Assembly: GCA_964628835.1 (NCBI GenBank)
Contig: CAZVME010000001.1
Location: forward strand, 62,001-126,000
Direction: 5' to 3'
Length of the DNA stretch: 64,000 nucleotides
From: JAAGZL01 sp964628835
GTDB taxonomy: Bacteria; Pseudomonadota; Gammaproteobacteria; Chromatiales; Chromatiaceae
Numbering within the stretch: the stretch's first letter is position 1; every line of letters starts with the position of its first letter. Of the stretch, positions 8,485-17,605 are shown one piece after another. The notes under the pieces are model-generated. The model did not search any database. It was not told where the DNA came from and worked only from the letters and a program-made list of their open reading frames with translations. Made by a program: the position numbers and the translations under genes.

Positions 8485-9492
8485 TCACTTTTTCTTAAAC
8501 CGGCTCATATCCGGGACCTCTACCCACCAGGTAACACCTACACCCTCGGTGTAGGCGTCACAGTTATATTTTTCCGGCTCCATGTACAACAACTCTATGG
8601 ATGGGTGTTTCTGGCAAAAAGCCACTGCACCAAATACCTGCATCTTGGTGCCATCCAGGCATGCTGTGATGTTGTACCGATTGCGGTACATTCCATGGAT
8701 GCGCCCAAACACATCATATACAGACTCCCAGCCCCGGGGCGGTACGGTCAGTATGGTGTCTATTCTGTCCCCATATTTTTTCAGGATATTGGCATTGCCT
8801 TTCAGGAACACCTCCTGAAGCTTTTTTCTGTACTTCAAAGTGCCCTGGGAAACCAACACGATCATGTCTGGATCTTCAGTTTCCACAACCGATATCGTAC
8901 GTTCGGCATCATGCCCCAGCAACAGCACCAATAGCTTTTTCTTATCTTCCTGCTTCTCTCCACCAAAACCGGGGACAGAGACGATATTCTTGGCGCCTCT
9001 GGTCAACCATCCGCCAATACCGCCAATACTCTCAGTGGCATATTTTTCCGGCTCTGAGTAAAAAAGATATAGTGGTTTGCTACCTTTCTCCCGGATGATA
9101 AGGTCCAGCAGGCAAATCATCCTGCCGCGAGTAAACGTACTCATGTCCACCGCAATATCATCAACATGTTCTAAGGCTCGTTTGATTGAGTCCTGGTGGG
9201 ACTGGGTCAAGTCATCCTTTTGCGCACACTCCACCGCCACCTCAATGGGAGTGTGGGTTGATATGGAGTCAAAGTGATCGACTATATCACTATGGTTGTT
9301 CTTGTACGTCTCACTGCCAAGATAGTCATTGGAGTGAAATATGAATGTAGAGTCTATGCCCTGGCATCTCTCGGAAGATCTGATGCTGGCCAACGCCCTT
9401 GGTTCAAAGCTTGAGTGACAAAAGAAAGCCGTCTTCCCGCCGTTTATAAACGGGGGATAGCTATTCTGGATGTTTGTAAAATAATGCGCCAT
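8485..9492 (-). CDS. uncharacterised protein with internal duplication
   Basis: A 335-aa cytosolic protein that I do not recognise. Two halves look alike: each starts with a hydrophobic strand (KTAFFCHSSFEPRAL near the N-terminus, KKLLVLLLGHDAERT near the middle) and ends with a LFYSEPEKY or LLYMEPEKY motif followed by a Gly-rich tail. This suggests two Rossmann-like alpha/beta domains from a duplication. I chose the ATG at 9492 (AGGTGG just upstream) over a TTG 24 bases earlier. It is convergent with the exporter operon. Possible roles include nucleotide binding or defence, but nothing in the sequence proves either. Confidence 0.7.
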   Translation of the reverse strand: MAHYFTNIQNSYPPFINGGKTAFFCHSSFEPRALASIRSSERCQGIDSTFIFHSNDYLGSETYKNNHSDIVDHFDSISTHTPIEVAVECAQKDDLTQSHQDSIKRALEHVDDIAVDMSTFTRGRMICLLDLIIREKGSKPLYLFYSEPEKYATESIGGIGGWLTRGAKNIVSVPGFGGEKQEDKKKLLVLLLGHDAERTISVVETEDPDMIVLVSQGTLKYRKKLQEVFLKGNANILKKYGDRIDTILTVPPRGWESVYDVFGRIHGMYRNRYNITACLDGTKMQVFGAVAFCQKHPSIELLYMEPEKYNCDAYTEGVGVTWWVEVPDMSRFKKK

Positions 9493-9531
9493 TATCCACC
9501 TGTTACAGGTGGGCAACGCATAAGGCAGTCC

Positions 9532-9639
9532 CTATCTTATTATTCTATACGCTCTGCTTCCAATCATGGGACCTGCAACTTTCCCGTACTGCCTATATTG
9601 TTCGCCCGATAATTTGTTCAAGTACTTACACAGTTCCAT
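9532..9639 (-). CDS. candidate 35-aa small protein
   Basis: The 340-bp gap between the two flanking leftward genes contains one coding-looking frame: ATG, 35 codons, TAG. The peptide is basic and tyrosine-rich, with GEQYRQYGKVAGPMIGSRAY in its middle. The ribosome binding site is weak. It ends 40 bp before the start of the 335-aa protein and could be cotranscribed with it. The rest of the gap (9640-9831) is AT-rich with nothing recognisable. Confidence 0.3.
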   Translation of the reverse strand: MELCKYLNKLSGEQYRQYGKVAGPMIGSRAYRIIR

Positions 9640-9831
9640 TCTGATTCATCTTGATGGATTAGGGGAACATCCTACATCTAAAACGCCCATTTTACACGTG
9701 GACATTTACATGAGCGGGGAAAGGGAGCCCAGATAAAACAACCTGATTTCTCCGCACTTAGGTAACTAATTGATTTATCAGCAAATAATAATTTAACTAT
9801 ATTATTTGCGATTGCAGGCAGATATATCTGG

Positions 9832-11613
9832 TTAGGAAAACAGTCTTGTCAGCCAGGATTTATGCTGGGGTTCACCGGCTTGCTCCTGCCTCTTTTCTTG
9901 CCGCACCGGCCTGACCACAAAGTTCTTCAGGCACTGATTACAGATCTGTTTGTACAGCTCCCGGGATTCCCGGAGTAGGGTCTCACGATCAGTTACAAAG
10001 TAGTCTGTTGCGCTGCTGGTGAAGGCATCGGCTATGGTCTGAAAGCCTGCAAAGGTTTCGGCAATTACAAACTGGAGGGATTTATTTTCCAGAAAGCCAA
10101 GCTCGCTGATCAGTTCGGTAAGGGTCTTATCCTCCTCATTTCCGCCAATCATATTATGCAGGCGTTGTTTCAGCGCCTCATTGAACATCTTGAAGTGAGA
10201 GTGTTTATCCTCATCCGGGACACTGAGACCACGATCTATCACCGCCTTCAACTGGGCGATATTCAAAATCAGATGGTAGGTGCTCAGATCTGATATGTAC
10301 CTGCGCATGGTGGAGAAATCCACCTCTTCTTCGGTATATTTCAGAAATTCGGTATTGGAATAGAGGATGGAATATATCCGTATCCACTCGGTCAGACGTT
10401 CCGCGGTTACCGAGGTGGACAACCCCAGTGATGTGCGCTCCAACTCCAGAAACGATTTTGCAATCGCCGCCCTTTCCAATGCAGGAGACACCTCGAACAC
10501 CCCTTCCAGGCCAATCAGCTTCTCCTGGGCGATCTGTATCTTTTCTTCTTCCTCACTGTTAATCCTGGCCGTATCCATACTCAACTGGTTCAGATACTCT
10601 TTGGTGATCGCCAGCTCAGATTGAATCCCGTTATGGAACATCTTCATCCGATCCTCTGCCTGCCGGTACTCCTCAACAAAGGTGCGGGCAAGCCGCTTCA
10701 GTATGGCCAATTGGTCTTTGTTGACCAGCAACAAAAGCCCTTCCAGGATGTCTCTGGCATTTGGGGTCAGCTTTGATGGACAGCGGAAACCCCAGATCCT
10801 GGAGATGATTTTCACATAGGCCTTGAACTCTTCATCCGGCAGTACGTCGTCTACCTTGATATGTCTGAGCAAGGTATTTACCGCAAGTCGAAATTTTGCC
10901 TGCTGGTCTATGGAAGGCTCTTCACCGGTATTCAGATAGTGTTTGAACAGAACCTGGCTCTCACTCTCATTCTCCTGAGTCTGAACTGGCGCCTCTTCTG
11001 AAGATGCGGTTTGCCCAGTGGCGTAAACAGCCATCAGGTATGACTTTATTGCGAGGTATTTATAATTGGATTTCAGGTCATGTTGCAGCCGCTCAAACAA
11101 CCGGGACATGGTGGTGGCATTGCGGCTTGGGAAATGACTGAACTTCTGCAACACATCCACAATAGCCTGGCGACCACTCTCAATCCTGATCATCTCATTC
11201 CGATACCTTGCCACCAGCTCTTCAGATAGTTTTTCGGTATCGTTCTGATTGTATCCAGCACGCACCTGGAGCAGAAACTCATCCGGCATCTTGGTACTCA
11301 GGTAGATCTCCGACAGTTCATCACCAAACAGTTTTTTCAACTCTCCAGATATTTCAAAATATGTAACACTGGCAAACTCGTCACCCTGACCATTACTGCC
11401 ATGTTCTGTCTCGGTAATTTCACTAAGCATGGATGAGACAATCTCTTCCAGCTTCAAGCTGGCGGAGAGGTTGCTGTGTTTTTTGCATAAGCGGTTATAT
11501 AGATTGGGAAACTCAGGCTCCTGCATCAACCCCCTTACGGTGCGAATGATGGCATCGATGTCCCTGTTTCTGTAGTTCTCAAGCAGTGTCTCTTTGTGCT
11601 CACTAATGTCCAT
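9832..11613 (-). CDS. uncharacterised large helical protein
   Basis: A 593-aa protein, almost entirely predicted alpha-helical, with no signal peptide, membrane segment or recognisable catalytic motif. Heptad-like stretches occur around residues 330-390, and the C-terminus is basic (RPVRQEKRQEQ...). I chose the ATG at 11613 rather than the more upstream in-frame start, because the extra residues (RLFLIAKESIG...) look non-native and lie before a purine-rich ribosome binding site. It stands alone between uvrB and the 335-aa gene, all leftward. No family is recognised. Confidence 0.65.
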   Translation of the reverse strand: MDISEHKETLLENYRNRDIDAIIRTVRGLMQEPEFPNLYNRLCKKHSNLSASLKLEEIVSSMLSEITETEHGSNGQGDEFASVTYFEISGELKKLFGDELSEIYLSTKMPDEFLLQVRAGYNQNDTEKLSEELVARYRNEMIRIESGRQAIVDVLQKFSHFPSRNATTMSRLFERLQHDLKSNYKYLAIKSYLMAVYATGQTASSEEAPVQTQENESESQVLFKHYLNTGEEPSIDQQAKFRLAVNTLLRHIKVDDVLPDEEFKAYVKIISRIWGFRCPSKLTPNARDILEGLLLLVNKDQLAILKRLARTFVEEYRQAEDRMKMFHNGIQSELAITKEYLNQLSMDTARINSEEEEKIQIAQEKLIGLEGVFEVSPALERAAIAKSFLELERTSLGLSTSVTAERLTEWIRIYSILYSNTEFLKYTEEEVDFSTMRRYISDLSTYHLILNIAQLKAVIDRGLSVPDEDKHSHFKMFNEALKQRLHNMIGGNEEDKTLTELISELGFLENKSLQFVIAETFAGFQTIADAFTSSATDYFVTDRETLLRESRELYKQICNQCLKNFVVRPVRQEKRQEQAGEPQHKSWLTRLFS

Positions 11614-11796
11614 TCTCTGTTCCACGCCTATAGATTCTTTCGCTATTAAAAATAGCCGCCAACTCAAGGTAATACCCAGAGAGTCCCCTCACTCTCTGTG
11701 ATGATAGTAAATATCGGCCAAAAAACTGCTTACTTAAGCAAGATCTGCATCAATAGTGCTTACCTGTGGATAAGATATCGGGATATCGGCAATTTT

Positions 11797-11857
11797 GGGT
11801 GGGTTTCCGGGACCCACCCACTTAAGGAACCTCTGATTTAATCAGAGCTTCCTTAAG
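11797..11857. repeat. two adjacent hairpins at the 3' end of uvrB
   Basis: GGGTGGGT (11797-11804) pairs with ACCCACCC (11812-11819). Immediately beside it CTTAAGGAA-C-CTCTGAT (11821-11837) pairs with its complement (11841-11857) around a TTA loop, a 17-bp stem with one C/C mismatch. The uvrB stop codon lies inside the second stem. Neither hairpin is followed by a T-run on either strand, so these are not classical intrinsic terminators. They could stabilise the 3' end of the mRNA or be copies of a genomic palindromic repeat. Confidence 0.6.
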
Positions 11858-13859
11858 AGAGGATAGCGTGGGACTCCAACTGCCGGATCTGATCTCGCAC
11901 TGCGGCGGCCTGTTCAAACTCCAGGTCCCGGGCGTGCTGGTACATCTCCTCCTCCAGCTGTTTGATCTTTTTACCTATCTCTACCGCAGACATGGAGGCG
12001 TACTCCAACTGCGCCTCCGCCACCTTGGCATACTCCTTCGCTGGCAGCGGGGCGCCAGACCTGGCACCTTCCATCACATCCTTGACCGCCTTTTTGATGG
12101 TGCGTGGCGTTATGTTGTGTTCCTGGTTGTAGGCAATCTGTTTGGCGCGACGCCTGTCAGTCTCGGCTATGGCCCGCTGCATGGAGCCGGTGATACGGTC
12201 CGCATACAGGATGGCCTTGCCATTGACGTTACGGGCCGCGCGGCCGATGGTCTGGATCAACGACATTTCAGAACGCAGGAAACCCTCCTTGTCCGCATCC
12301 AGGATCGCCACCAAAGATACCTCTGGCATATCCAGCCCCTCACGCAGCAGATTGATACCCACCAGTACGTCAAACTCGCCCAGACGCAGATCCCGGATAA
12401 TCTCCACCCGTTCCACAGTTTCTATATCTGAGTGCAGATAGCGTACCCGAACACCATGCTCATTCAGGTAGTCGGTGAGATCTTCGGCCATGCGTTTGGT
12501 CAGGGTAGTAACCAACACCCTCTCTTCCAAAGCTACCCGCAGGTTGATCTCGGAGAGCAGATCGTCCACCTGGGTGGTCACCGGACGAATCTCCAGCTCC
12601 GGGTCCACCAGTCCGGTGGGACGCACCACCTGCTCCACCACCACACCTGAGCGCTCTATCTCGTACTGTCTGGGAGTAGCTGAGACGTAGATGGACTGGG
12701 GTACGCGGGCCTCAAACTCCGCAAACATCAAGGGACGATTATCCAAGGCCGATGGCAGCCGAAAACCGTAGCCCACCAGGGTCTCCTTGCGGGAACGGTC
12801 ACCCTTGTACATACCGCCTGACTGGGGGATGGAGACATGGCTTTCATCCACCACAAATAAGGCGTTATCCGGCAGGTAATCCAGCAGGGTGGGCGGTGCC
12901 TCTCCCGGGCCACGACCGGAGAGATAACGAGAGTAGTTCTCGATCCCGGAGCAGTAGCCCAGCTCCAGGATCATCTCGATATCATATCTGGTGCGCTGCT
13001 CCAGGCGCTGCGCCTCCACCAGTTTGTCGTTTTCCCGAAAGTGTTGCAGCCGCTCCTTCAGCTCATCCTTGATATGATCCACCGCCCCCAGCAGGGTGTC
13101 ACGTGGCGTCACGTAGTGGGACTTGGGGTAGATGGTAAAGCGTGGCACCTTGCGCAGCACCTCTCCGGTGAGCGGATCGAACAGGGATATGGTCTCGATC
13201 TCATCATCGAACAGCTCCACCCGCACCGCCTCACCGCTGGATTCCGCAGGATAGACATCGATCACCTCACCCCGCACCCGGTAGGTGGCGCGGTGCAGTT
13301 CCACATCGTTGCGACTGTACTGCAGTTCCGCCAGACGCCGCAGGATGGTGCGCTGATCCACGCTGTCACCCCGTACCAGATGCAGCATCATACTCAGATA
13401 GGCCTTAGGGTCACCCAGGCCGTAGATACAGGATACGGTGGCCACGATAATCGTGTCGGGGCGCTCTAGCAGGGCCTTGGTGGCGGAGAGCCGCATCTGC
13501 TCTATATGTTCATTGATGGAGGCGTCTTTCTCTATGAATGTATCCGAGGCTGGCATATAGGCCTCAGGCTGATAGTAGTCATAGTAAGAGACAAAATACT
13601 CCACTGCATTATCTGGAAAGAACTCCTTCATCTCTCCATACAGCTGGGCCGCCAGCGTCTTGTTATGCGCCAAAATCAGGGTTGGGCGCTGCACCTGCTG
13701 GATCACATTGGCTATGGTGTAGGTCTTTCCAGATCCGGTTACCCCCAGCAGTGTCATCCCGGCTTCACCGTTCTCCAACCCCTCCACCAGCGCGGCGATT
13801 GCCTGCGGCTGGTCGCCAGCCGGGTCATAATCGGCCATTAGTTTGAATTCTTTTGCCAT
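11853..13859 (-). CDS. uvrB: excinuclease ABC subunit B
   Basis: The 668-aa UvrB, the normal length for the family. It is the damage-verifying helicase-like subunit of nucleotide excision repair, loaded by UvrA and cut-partnered by UvrC. Visible features: Walker A GVTGSGKT (39-46), the beta-hairpin region SYYDYYQPEAY (about 90-100), Walker B VVDESH, motif VI QTIGRAARN and a C-terminal UVR domain (LEFEQAAAVRDQIRQLE) that contacts UvrC. The ORF is intact. It is transcribed divergently from the aminotransferase gene, with a 150-bp shared upstream region. Confidence 0.98.
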   Translation of the reverse strand: MAKEFKLMADYDPAGDQPQAIAALVEGLENGEAGMTLLGVTGSGKTYTIANVIQQVQRPTLILAHNKTLAAQLYGEMKEFFPDNAVEYFVSYYDYYQPEAYMPASDTFIEKDASINEHIEQMRLSATKALLERPDTIIVATVSCIYGLGDPKAYLSMMLHLVRGDSVDQRTILRRLAELQYSRNDVELHRATYRVRGEVIDVYPAESSGEAVRVELFDDEIETISLFDPLTGEVLRKVPRFTIYPKSHYVTPRDTLLGAVDHIKDELKERLQHFRENDKLVEAQRLEQRTRYDIEMILELGYCSGIENYSRYLSGRGPGEAPPTLLDYLPDNALFVVDESHVSIPQSGGMYKGDRSRKETLVGYGFRLPSALDNRPLMFAEFEARVPQSIYVSATPRQYEIERSGVVVEQVVRPTGLVDPELEIRPVTTQVDDLLSEINLRVALEERVLVTTLTKRMAEDLTDYLNEHGVRVRYLHSDIETVERVEIIRDLRLGEFDVLVGINLLREGLDMPEVSLVAILDADKEGFLRSEMSLIQTIGRAARNVNGKAILYADRITGSMQRAIAETDRRRAKQIAYNQEHNITPRTIKKAVKDVMEGARSGAPLPAKEYAKVAEAQLEYASMSAVEIGKKIKQLEEEMYQHARDLEFEQAAAVRDQIRQLESHAILS

Positions 13860-14009
13860 AAAGGGATGTTTCTTGCTGGAAGGATTGGCTATTATTACGC
13901 TTTGCGAACAAATGGATTAGTCTACTACCAAGGAAGACTATACGACATCTCAAGCGTGGTGTACCTTTCGTATGTTACATCACACTAGAATTATGGAATC
14001 AACAATATA

Positions 14010-15197
14010 ATGAGCATAAAACTTTCATCCCGAGTTCAGGCCGTCAAGCCATCACCAACCCTGGCCGTTACCACCCGCGCCGCAGAGATGCGCGCTGCCG
14101 GCAAAGACATTATCGGACTAGGTGCCGGCGAACCAGACTTCGACACCCCGGATCACATCAAGGAAGCTGGTCTCAAGGCCATCCAGGATGGCTTTACCAA
14201 GTATACTGCCGTGGACGGCACCCCCAGTCTAAAGCAGGCCATTATCGATAAGCTGAGCCGCGACAACGGCCTGGAGTACACTCCAGAGGAGATCCTGGTC
14301 TCCTGTGGCGGCAAACAGAGCTTCTTCAATCTGGCCCAGGCCATTCTGGACCCAGATGATGAGGTGGTAATTCCTACGCCCTACTGGGTCTCATATCCTG
14401 ACATGTCCATCCTGGCCGGTGGCGTACCGGTGTTCGTGCATGCCGATGCAAGCCAGAATTTCAAGATAACCCCAAACCAGCTCAAGGCCTCTATCACCGA
14501 GCTTACCCGCCTGGTGATCATCAACAGCCCATCCAACCCCACTGGTATGGCCTACAGCATGGATGAGCTGAAAGCGTTGGGAGAGGTCCTGCTGGAGTAT
14601 CCCAAGGTAATCGTTGCCACCGACGATATGTACGAGCATATCCGCTGGGGAGATGAACCATTCGTAAACATCCTGAATGCCTGTCCGGCCCTGAAGGATC
14701 GTTGTCTGGTACTGAATGGAGTATCCAAGGCCTACTCCATGACTGGATGGCGTATTGGTTACGCGGCGGGTCCTGCGGTCATTATCAAGGCCATGAAGAA
14801 GATCCAATCCCAGAGCACCTCCAATCCCACCTCTATATCACAGGTCGCAGCTCAAGCCGCCCTGGAGGGGTCTCAGGAGTGCATCCAGGATATGCTGGTA
14901 TCCTTCAAGCAGCGCCATGACTACGTGGTTGATCGGCTGAACAAGATAGATGGAGTCAGCTGCCTTGCCACCGACGGCACCTTCTACTGCTTCCCGAATG
15001 TGCAAGAGGCGATGAACCGGATCGATGGCGTAACCACAGATGTGGAGCTGGCGGAATATCTAATTGAGCATGCCGGTGTAGCCCTGGTGCCGGGATCGGC
15101 CTTCGGCCTAAGTGGACATGTACGCATATCCATAGCCACCAGTCAGGAGAACCTGACCAATGCCCTGGATCGCCTGGAGCAGGCTTTGGGTGGTTAA
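14010..15197 (+). CDS. aspartate-type PLP aminotransferase (class I)
   Basis: A 395-aa fold-type I aminotransferase of the AatA/AspC-Ib kind. The PLP-binding lysine is K240 in NGVSKAYSMTGWRIGYAAG. The substrate-binding pattern (GAGEPDFDTP, SPSNPTGMAY, ATDDMYEH, and RISIATS near the C-terminus) matches subgroup Ib aspartate/prephenate aminotransferases. It transfers an amino group between aspartate and 2-oxoglutarate, feeding the aspartate-family pathways whose enzymes (Asd, MetZ) lie further right. It is convergent with nothing nearby and probably monocistronic. Confidence 0.95.
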   Translation: MSIKLSSRVQAVKPSPTLAVTTRAAEMRAAGKDIIGLGAGEPDFDTPDHIKEAGLKAIQDGFTKYTAVDGTPSLKQAIIDKLSRDNGLEYTPEEILVSCGGKQSFFNLAQAILDPDDEVVIPTPYWVSYPDMSILAGGVPVFVHADASQNFKITPNQLKASITELTRLVIINSPSNPTGMAYSMDELKALGEVLLEYPKVIVATDDMYEHIRWGDEPFVNILNACPALKDRCLVLNGVSKAYSMTGWRIGYAAGPAVIIKAMKKIQSQSTSNPTSISQVAAQAALEGSQECIQDMLVSFKQRHDYVVDRLNKIDGVSCLATDGTFYCFPNVQEAMNRIDGVTTDVELAEYLIEHAGVALVPGSAFGLSGHVRISIATSQENLTNALDRLEQALGG

Positions 15198-15210
15198 AGC
15201 AAACTGAGGT

Positions 15211-15240
15211 GGACACCCGGGATTGGGTGTCCCCTATTCT
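15211..15240 (+). terminator. weak hairpin after the aminotransferase gene
   Basis: GGACACCC (15211-15218) and GGGTGTCC (15225-15232) form an 8-bp stem with a 6-base loop, 14 bases after the stop codon. Only a short pyrimidine tract (CCTATTCT) follows, so termination may be partial. Confidence 0.5.
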
Positions 15241-15340
15241 CATCATTAACTGGTAACAAGCATTATGCCTACTGACGCGGCATAAAAAATCAAAAACAGG
15301 TGCAGGGATTTGCACCATTACATGTAGCGAAGGATCGCCC

Positions 15341-15895
15341 ATGAACAACCTATCCATCACCCCGCATAGGCACGCCGGCTTCACGCTAATGGAGGCCATA
15401 ATAACTGTCTCTATTACCTGCATACTGCTGGCAGCCGGTATTCCATCATTCAAGGCAACCATCCAGAACAGTCGTATGGCGGCCTCCAGAAACAGTATTA
15501 CAACTCATCTAAATCTAGCCCGGAGTGAAGCGGTCAAACGTCATATTGGCATTGTCCTGTGCCCATCCCAGGACGGCCTGAGTTGCAGGAGCAGTATGAT
15601 ATGGGACGAGGGCTTCATCCTATTTGTGGACAAAAACGGTAGCCGGCAGCTTGAGCTTGGAGAACAGATACTCCGTTATATCCACAAAACCCATAATTCA
15701 ATTCGCATTAGCACCACCACCGGACGTAGAAAAGTGGTATACAACACCCTGGGATTCGCCTCTGGATATAACCTCACTTTTACCTTCTGCGACACAAACG
15801 ACCAGATAGCACCCAGAGCAGTTATTGTCAGTAACAGTGGCAGGACACGACTTTCATCAACCAAATCTGACGGCAGCCAACTGAATTGCAGCTAA
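15341..15895 (+). CDS. FimT/GspH-type pseudopilin
   Basis: A 184-aa type IV pilin-like protein. A short basic leader ends at G13, followed by F-T-L-M-E and a hydrophobic helix, the prepilin peptidase recognition and methylation site (G|FTLME, with the E5 residue). The C-terminal part fits the GspH/FimT domain. Minor pseudopilins of this class prime pilus assembly or bind DNA during transformation. AAGGA eight bases upstream supports the start. No other pilus gene is adjacent here, although fimV lies 40 kb away. Confidence 0.88.
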   Translation: MNNLSITPHRHAGFTLMEAIITVSITCILLAAGIPSFKATIQNSRMAASRNSITTHLNLARSEAVKRHIGIVLCPSQDGLSCRSSMIWDEGFILFVDKNGSRQLELGEQILRYIHKTHNSIRISTTTGRRKVVYNTLGFASGYNLTFTFCDTNDQIAPRAVIVSNSGRTRLSSTKSDGSQLNCS

Positions 15896-15951
15896 ATTCA
15901 TAATCGGCTATTGACCAGACCGTAACAGATGATTAATATACGCGCCTTCAT

Positions 15952-16027
15952 TCCCCGGTAGCTCAGTCGGTAGAGCGGGTGACTGTTAATCACTAGGTCG
16001 GCAGTTCGAGCCTGTCCCGGGGAGCCA
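15952..16027 (+). tRNA. tRNA-Asn (anticodon GTT)
   Basis: A 76-base cloverleaf including encoded CCA. The acceptor stem TCCCCGG (15952-15958) pairs with CCGGGGA (16017-16023), followed by G and CCA. D arm GCTCAGTCGGTAGAGC, anticodon loop CTGTTAA with GTT at 15985-15987, and T loop GTTCGAGCC are all intact. The 3' half, from 15980, is the attachment site of the element to its right, so this half was supplied by the element and rebuilds a complete tRNA gene. Confidence 0.97.
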
Positions 16028-16034
16028 AATGAAA
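15980..16034. repeat. attL direct repeat (tRNA-Asn 3' half)
   Basis: Identical over 55 bp to 41268-41322, from TGACTGTTAATCAC in the anticodon stem through the CCA and into AAATGAAA. One mismatch later the identity continues for CAAGGG. This is the core where the integrase exchanges strands. Confidence 0.97.
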
Positions 16035-16036
16035 TC

Positions 16037-16068
16037 AAGGGGTTACGTTAACTCGTAACCCCTTTTTT
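16037..16068 (+). terminator. intrinsic terminator after tRNA-Asn, supplied by the element
   Basis: AAGGGGTTACG (16037-16047) pairs perfectly with CGTAACCCCTT (16054-16064), loop TTAACT, followed by a run of T. A different terminator occupies the equivalent position after attR, so the element brought its own to end the rebuilt tRNA transcript. Confidence 0.9.
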
Positions 16069-16244
16069 ATTAGCCGCAAGTGACCAAATCTAAGTTTTAG
16101 TGTACTTCTTAGTGTACCTAAGTCATTGCTAACTGGCTTTTTAGGCAATTTATCCTTAATTATTATCAGCAGCAGAACCTGAGCCTTCAACCCCACCCAA
16201 CTGCCCCATCACCTTAGAATTCGCAAATTACTATTACTCAATAG

Positions 16245-16811
16245 CTATTCATTTGCAGGATCACTACTCTGGAGAGAAAAGCTACGAACCCAACGCTTCC
16301 TTCCAATCTTATCTTCATCAATTGATAGAAAAAGTGGCTGGATATTGGTCAGCTGTACAAACATATCGCTTACCAGCCTTGAAGCGACCCAGATCCAGGC
16401 ATTCCATATTGGCTCTCCCCTCCTTTTTTCTAGAACAGCAACACCTGGTGGCCCTTCAAATATTGGGTACTCCTCTCCTCGATATTTGCGATATTCAGGC
16501 ACGCCATACTCATCCTTAACATGAAAGTCTTTCAAGGTACGGGAGAATCTTCCAGCATGAGGCTCTTGCCCTAAAATAGTGATCTTGTAAGTATCACTAG
16601 CCCGTTTTGCCGGATATGTGCACACTCCCGTTATCTCTAGTTCTGTAACAAACTCATAGGCAAGATCATCTTCTGAGTAGAAAAATGGCCGATCCATTTT
16701 TAGATTTTGATTAAACCTGACTGATGACGTGGCTTCGAAGCCTTGTACCTCAATCCCTAGAGAAGTGTATCGCTCCAACTCAGTCTTCGTTCTCCTACCC
16801 TTTTTAACCAT
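16245..16811 (-). CDS. hypothetical protein next to attL
   Basis: A 188-aa soluble protein with a basic N-terminus (MVKKGRRTKTELERY) and no recognised domain. A good ribosome binding site (AGGTGG, four bases from the ATG) supports the start. The middle contains several aromatic and charged strands consistent with a beta-rich fold. It lies directly downstream of the Y-family polymerase remnant in the same orientation. It is the first gene inside the element from the tRNA end. Function unknown. Confidence 0.6.
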   Translation of the reverse strand: MVKKGRRTKTELERYTSLGIEVQGFEATSSVRFNQNLKMDRPFFYSEDDLAYEFVTELEITGVCTYPAKRASDTYKITILGQEPHAGRFSRTLKDFHVKDEYGVPEYRKYRGEEYPIFEGPPGVAVLEKRRGEPIWNAWIWVASRLVSDMFVQLTNIQPLFLSIDEDKIGRKRWVRSFSLQSSDPANE

Positions 16812-16819
16812 AAGTCCAC

Positions 16820-17059
16820 CTATTTACTTATCATCACACTCTTCTGTTTTGTCAGGCGCCCTATCTCTTCCAGCTCACCAATAAGACGTTCCATGCCAGG
16901 GATATAAATATAGGCCTCATCTATGGAGACCGGCTCAATAACTGGAGAAATATCACCCAGGGTAAGCATCACCTGTTTGGAAACAGCCACATAACGAGCC
17001 ATATCAGGCCTTAGATAGACAGCATCCGAACAGCGCCGGAGGGCCTCATAATAAGATCT
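16820..17059 (-). pseudogene. fragment of a DinB/UmuC-like Y-family DNA polymerase
   Basis: The frame is open for about 80 codons between stops and reads YYEALRRCSDAVYLRPDMAR, then YVAVSKQVM, then PVIEPVSIDEAYIYIPG. This matches the DinB/UmuC palm domain including the catalytic S-(I/L)-D-E-A-Y motif. Only this segment is present: the N-terminal MDCDAFFA-like start and everything after about ELEEIGRLTKQK are missing. There is no start codon before the conserved part, and TGA lies upstream. It is therefore a remnant, not an active translesion polymerase. Confidence 0.8.
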
Positions 17060-17139
17060 TCATTATCATTAGAATTTACGCGTATATTGCGCGGATATTA
17101 TATTTGCCACTCTGGACCTAATAACAAGGAAGTTGAGTG

Positions 17140-17499
17140 ATGCGAAAAGACACCGTTGTGAAGCGAGCCTGGATTCTCGGGTTAACCGTAGATTGTGCAG
17201 TTAGCAATCCATTGCCTGACTGTGTTATCAATCAATTTCTCAACATCCAAATCGAAGAAGCCATAAACTCATTTGCAAGCTTCCTGAATCTGAGATTGAA
17301 CAGATCTGCGAGTTCCATAAGTATTGCTATCCTGAGAGAAAGCAAGAATTACTATCGCCCTAGGTGCTACAGAGACATGCAAAGAATAGCAGACCAGGAT
17401 TTCAACGTAGCACGGTGCCAAAGTAGTGATGATCATGCTATTCCTGAAATTTTCAGGAAAGGACCACAAGAGAGGGACGTACCACTGTCATTAAATTGA
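17140..17499 (+). CDS. hypothetical protein
   Basis: A 119-aa frame starting at an ATG seven bases after AAGGAAG and ending 16 bases before an intrinsic terminator on the same strand, which together argue for a real transcription unit. The protein is soluble, with a basic N-terminus and scattered cysteines. I recognise no domain. It is one of the few rightward genes in the element and is divergent from the polymerase remnant. A shorter antisense frame exists but has no ribosome binding site. Confidence 0.45.
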   Translation: MRKDTVVKRAWILGLTVDCAVSNPLPDCVINQFLNIQIEEAINSFASFLNLRLNRSASSISIAILRESKNYYRPRCYRDMQRIADQDFNVARCQSSDDHAIPEIFRKGPQERDVPLSLN

Positions 17500-17514
17500 G
17501 AGCTAGATCCAGAG

Positions 17515-17538
17515 AAGCCCCGGAGATCGGGGCTTTTT
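17515..17538 (+). terminator. intrinsic terminator
   Basis: AAGCCCCG (17515-17522) pairs with CGGGGCTT (17528-17535) around GAGAT and is followed by TTTT. It closes the short rightward gene before it. Confidence 0.85.
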
Positions 17539-17605
17539 GCTGTCGTGGCACATCAAATACCTCTTCAGAAGAGGGCGGCATAGGTAATTTAGAATGCGTT
17601 AATAC

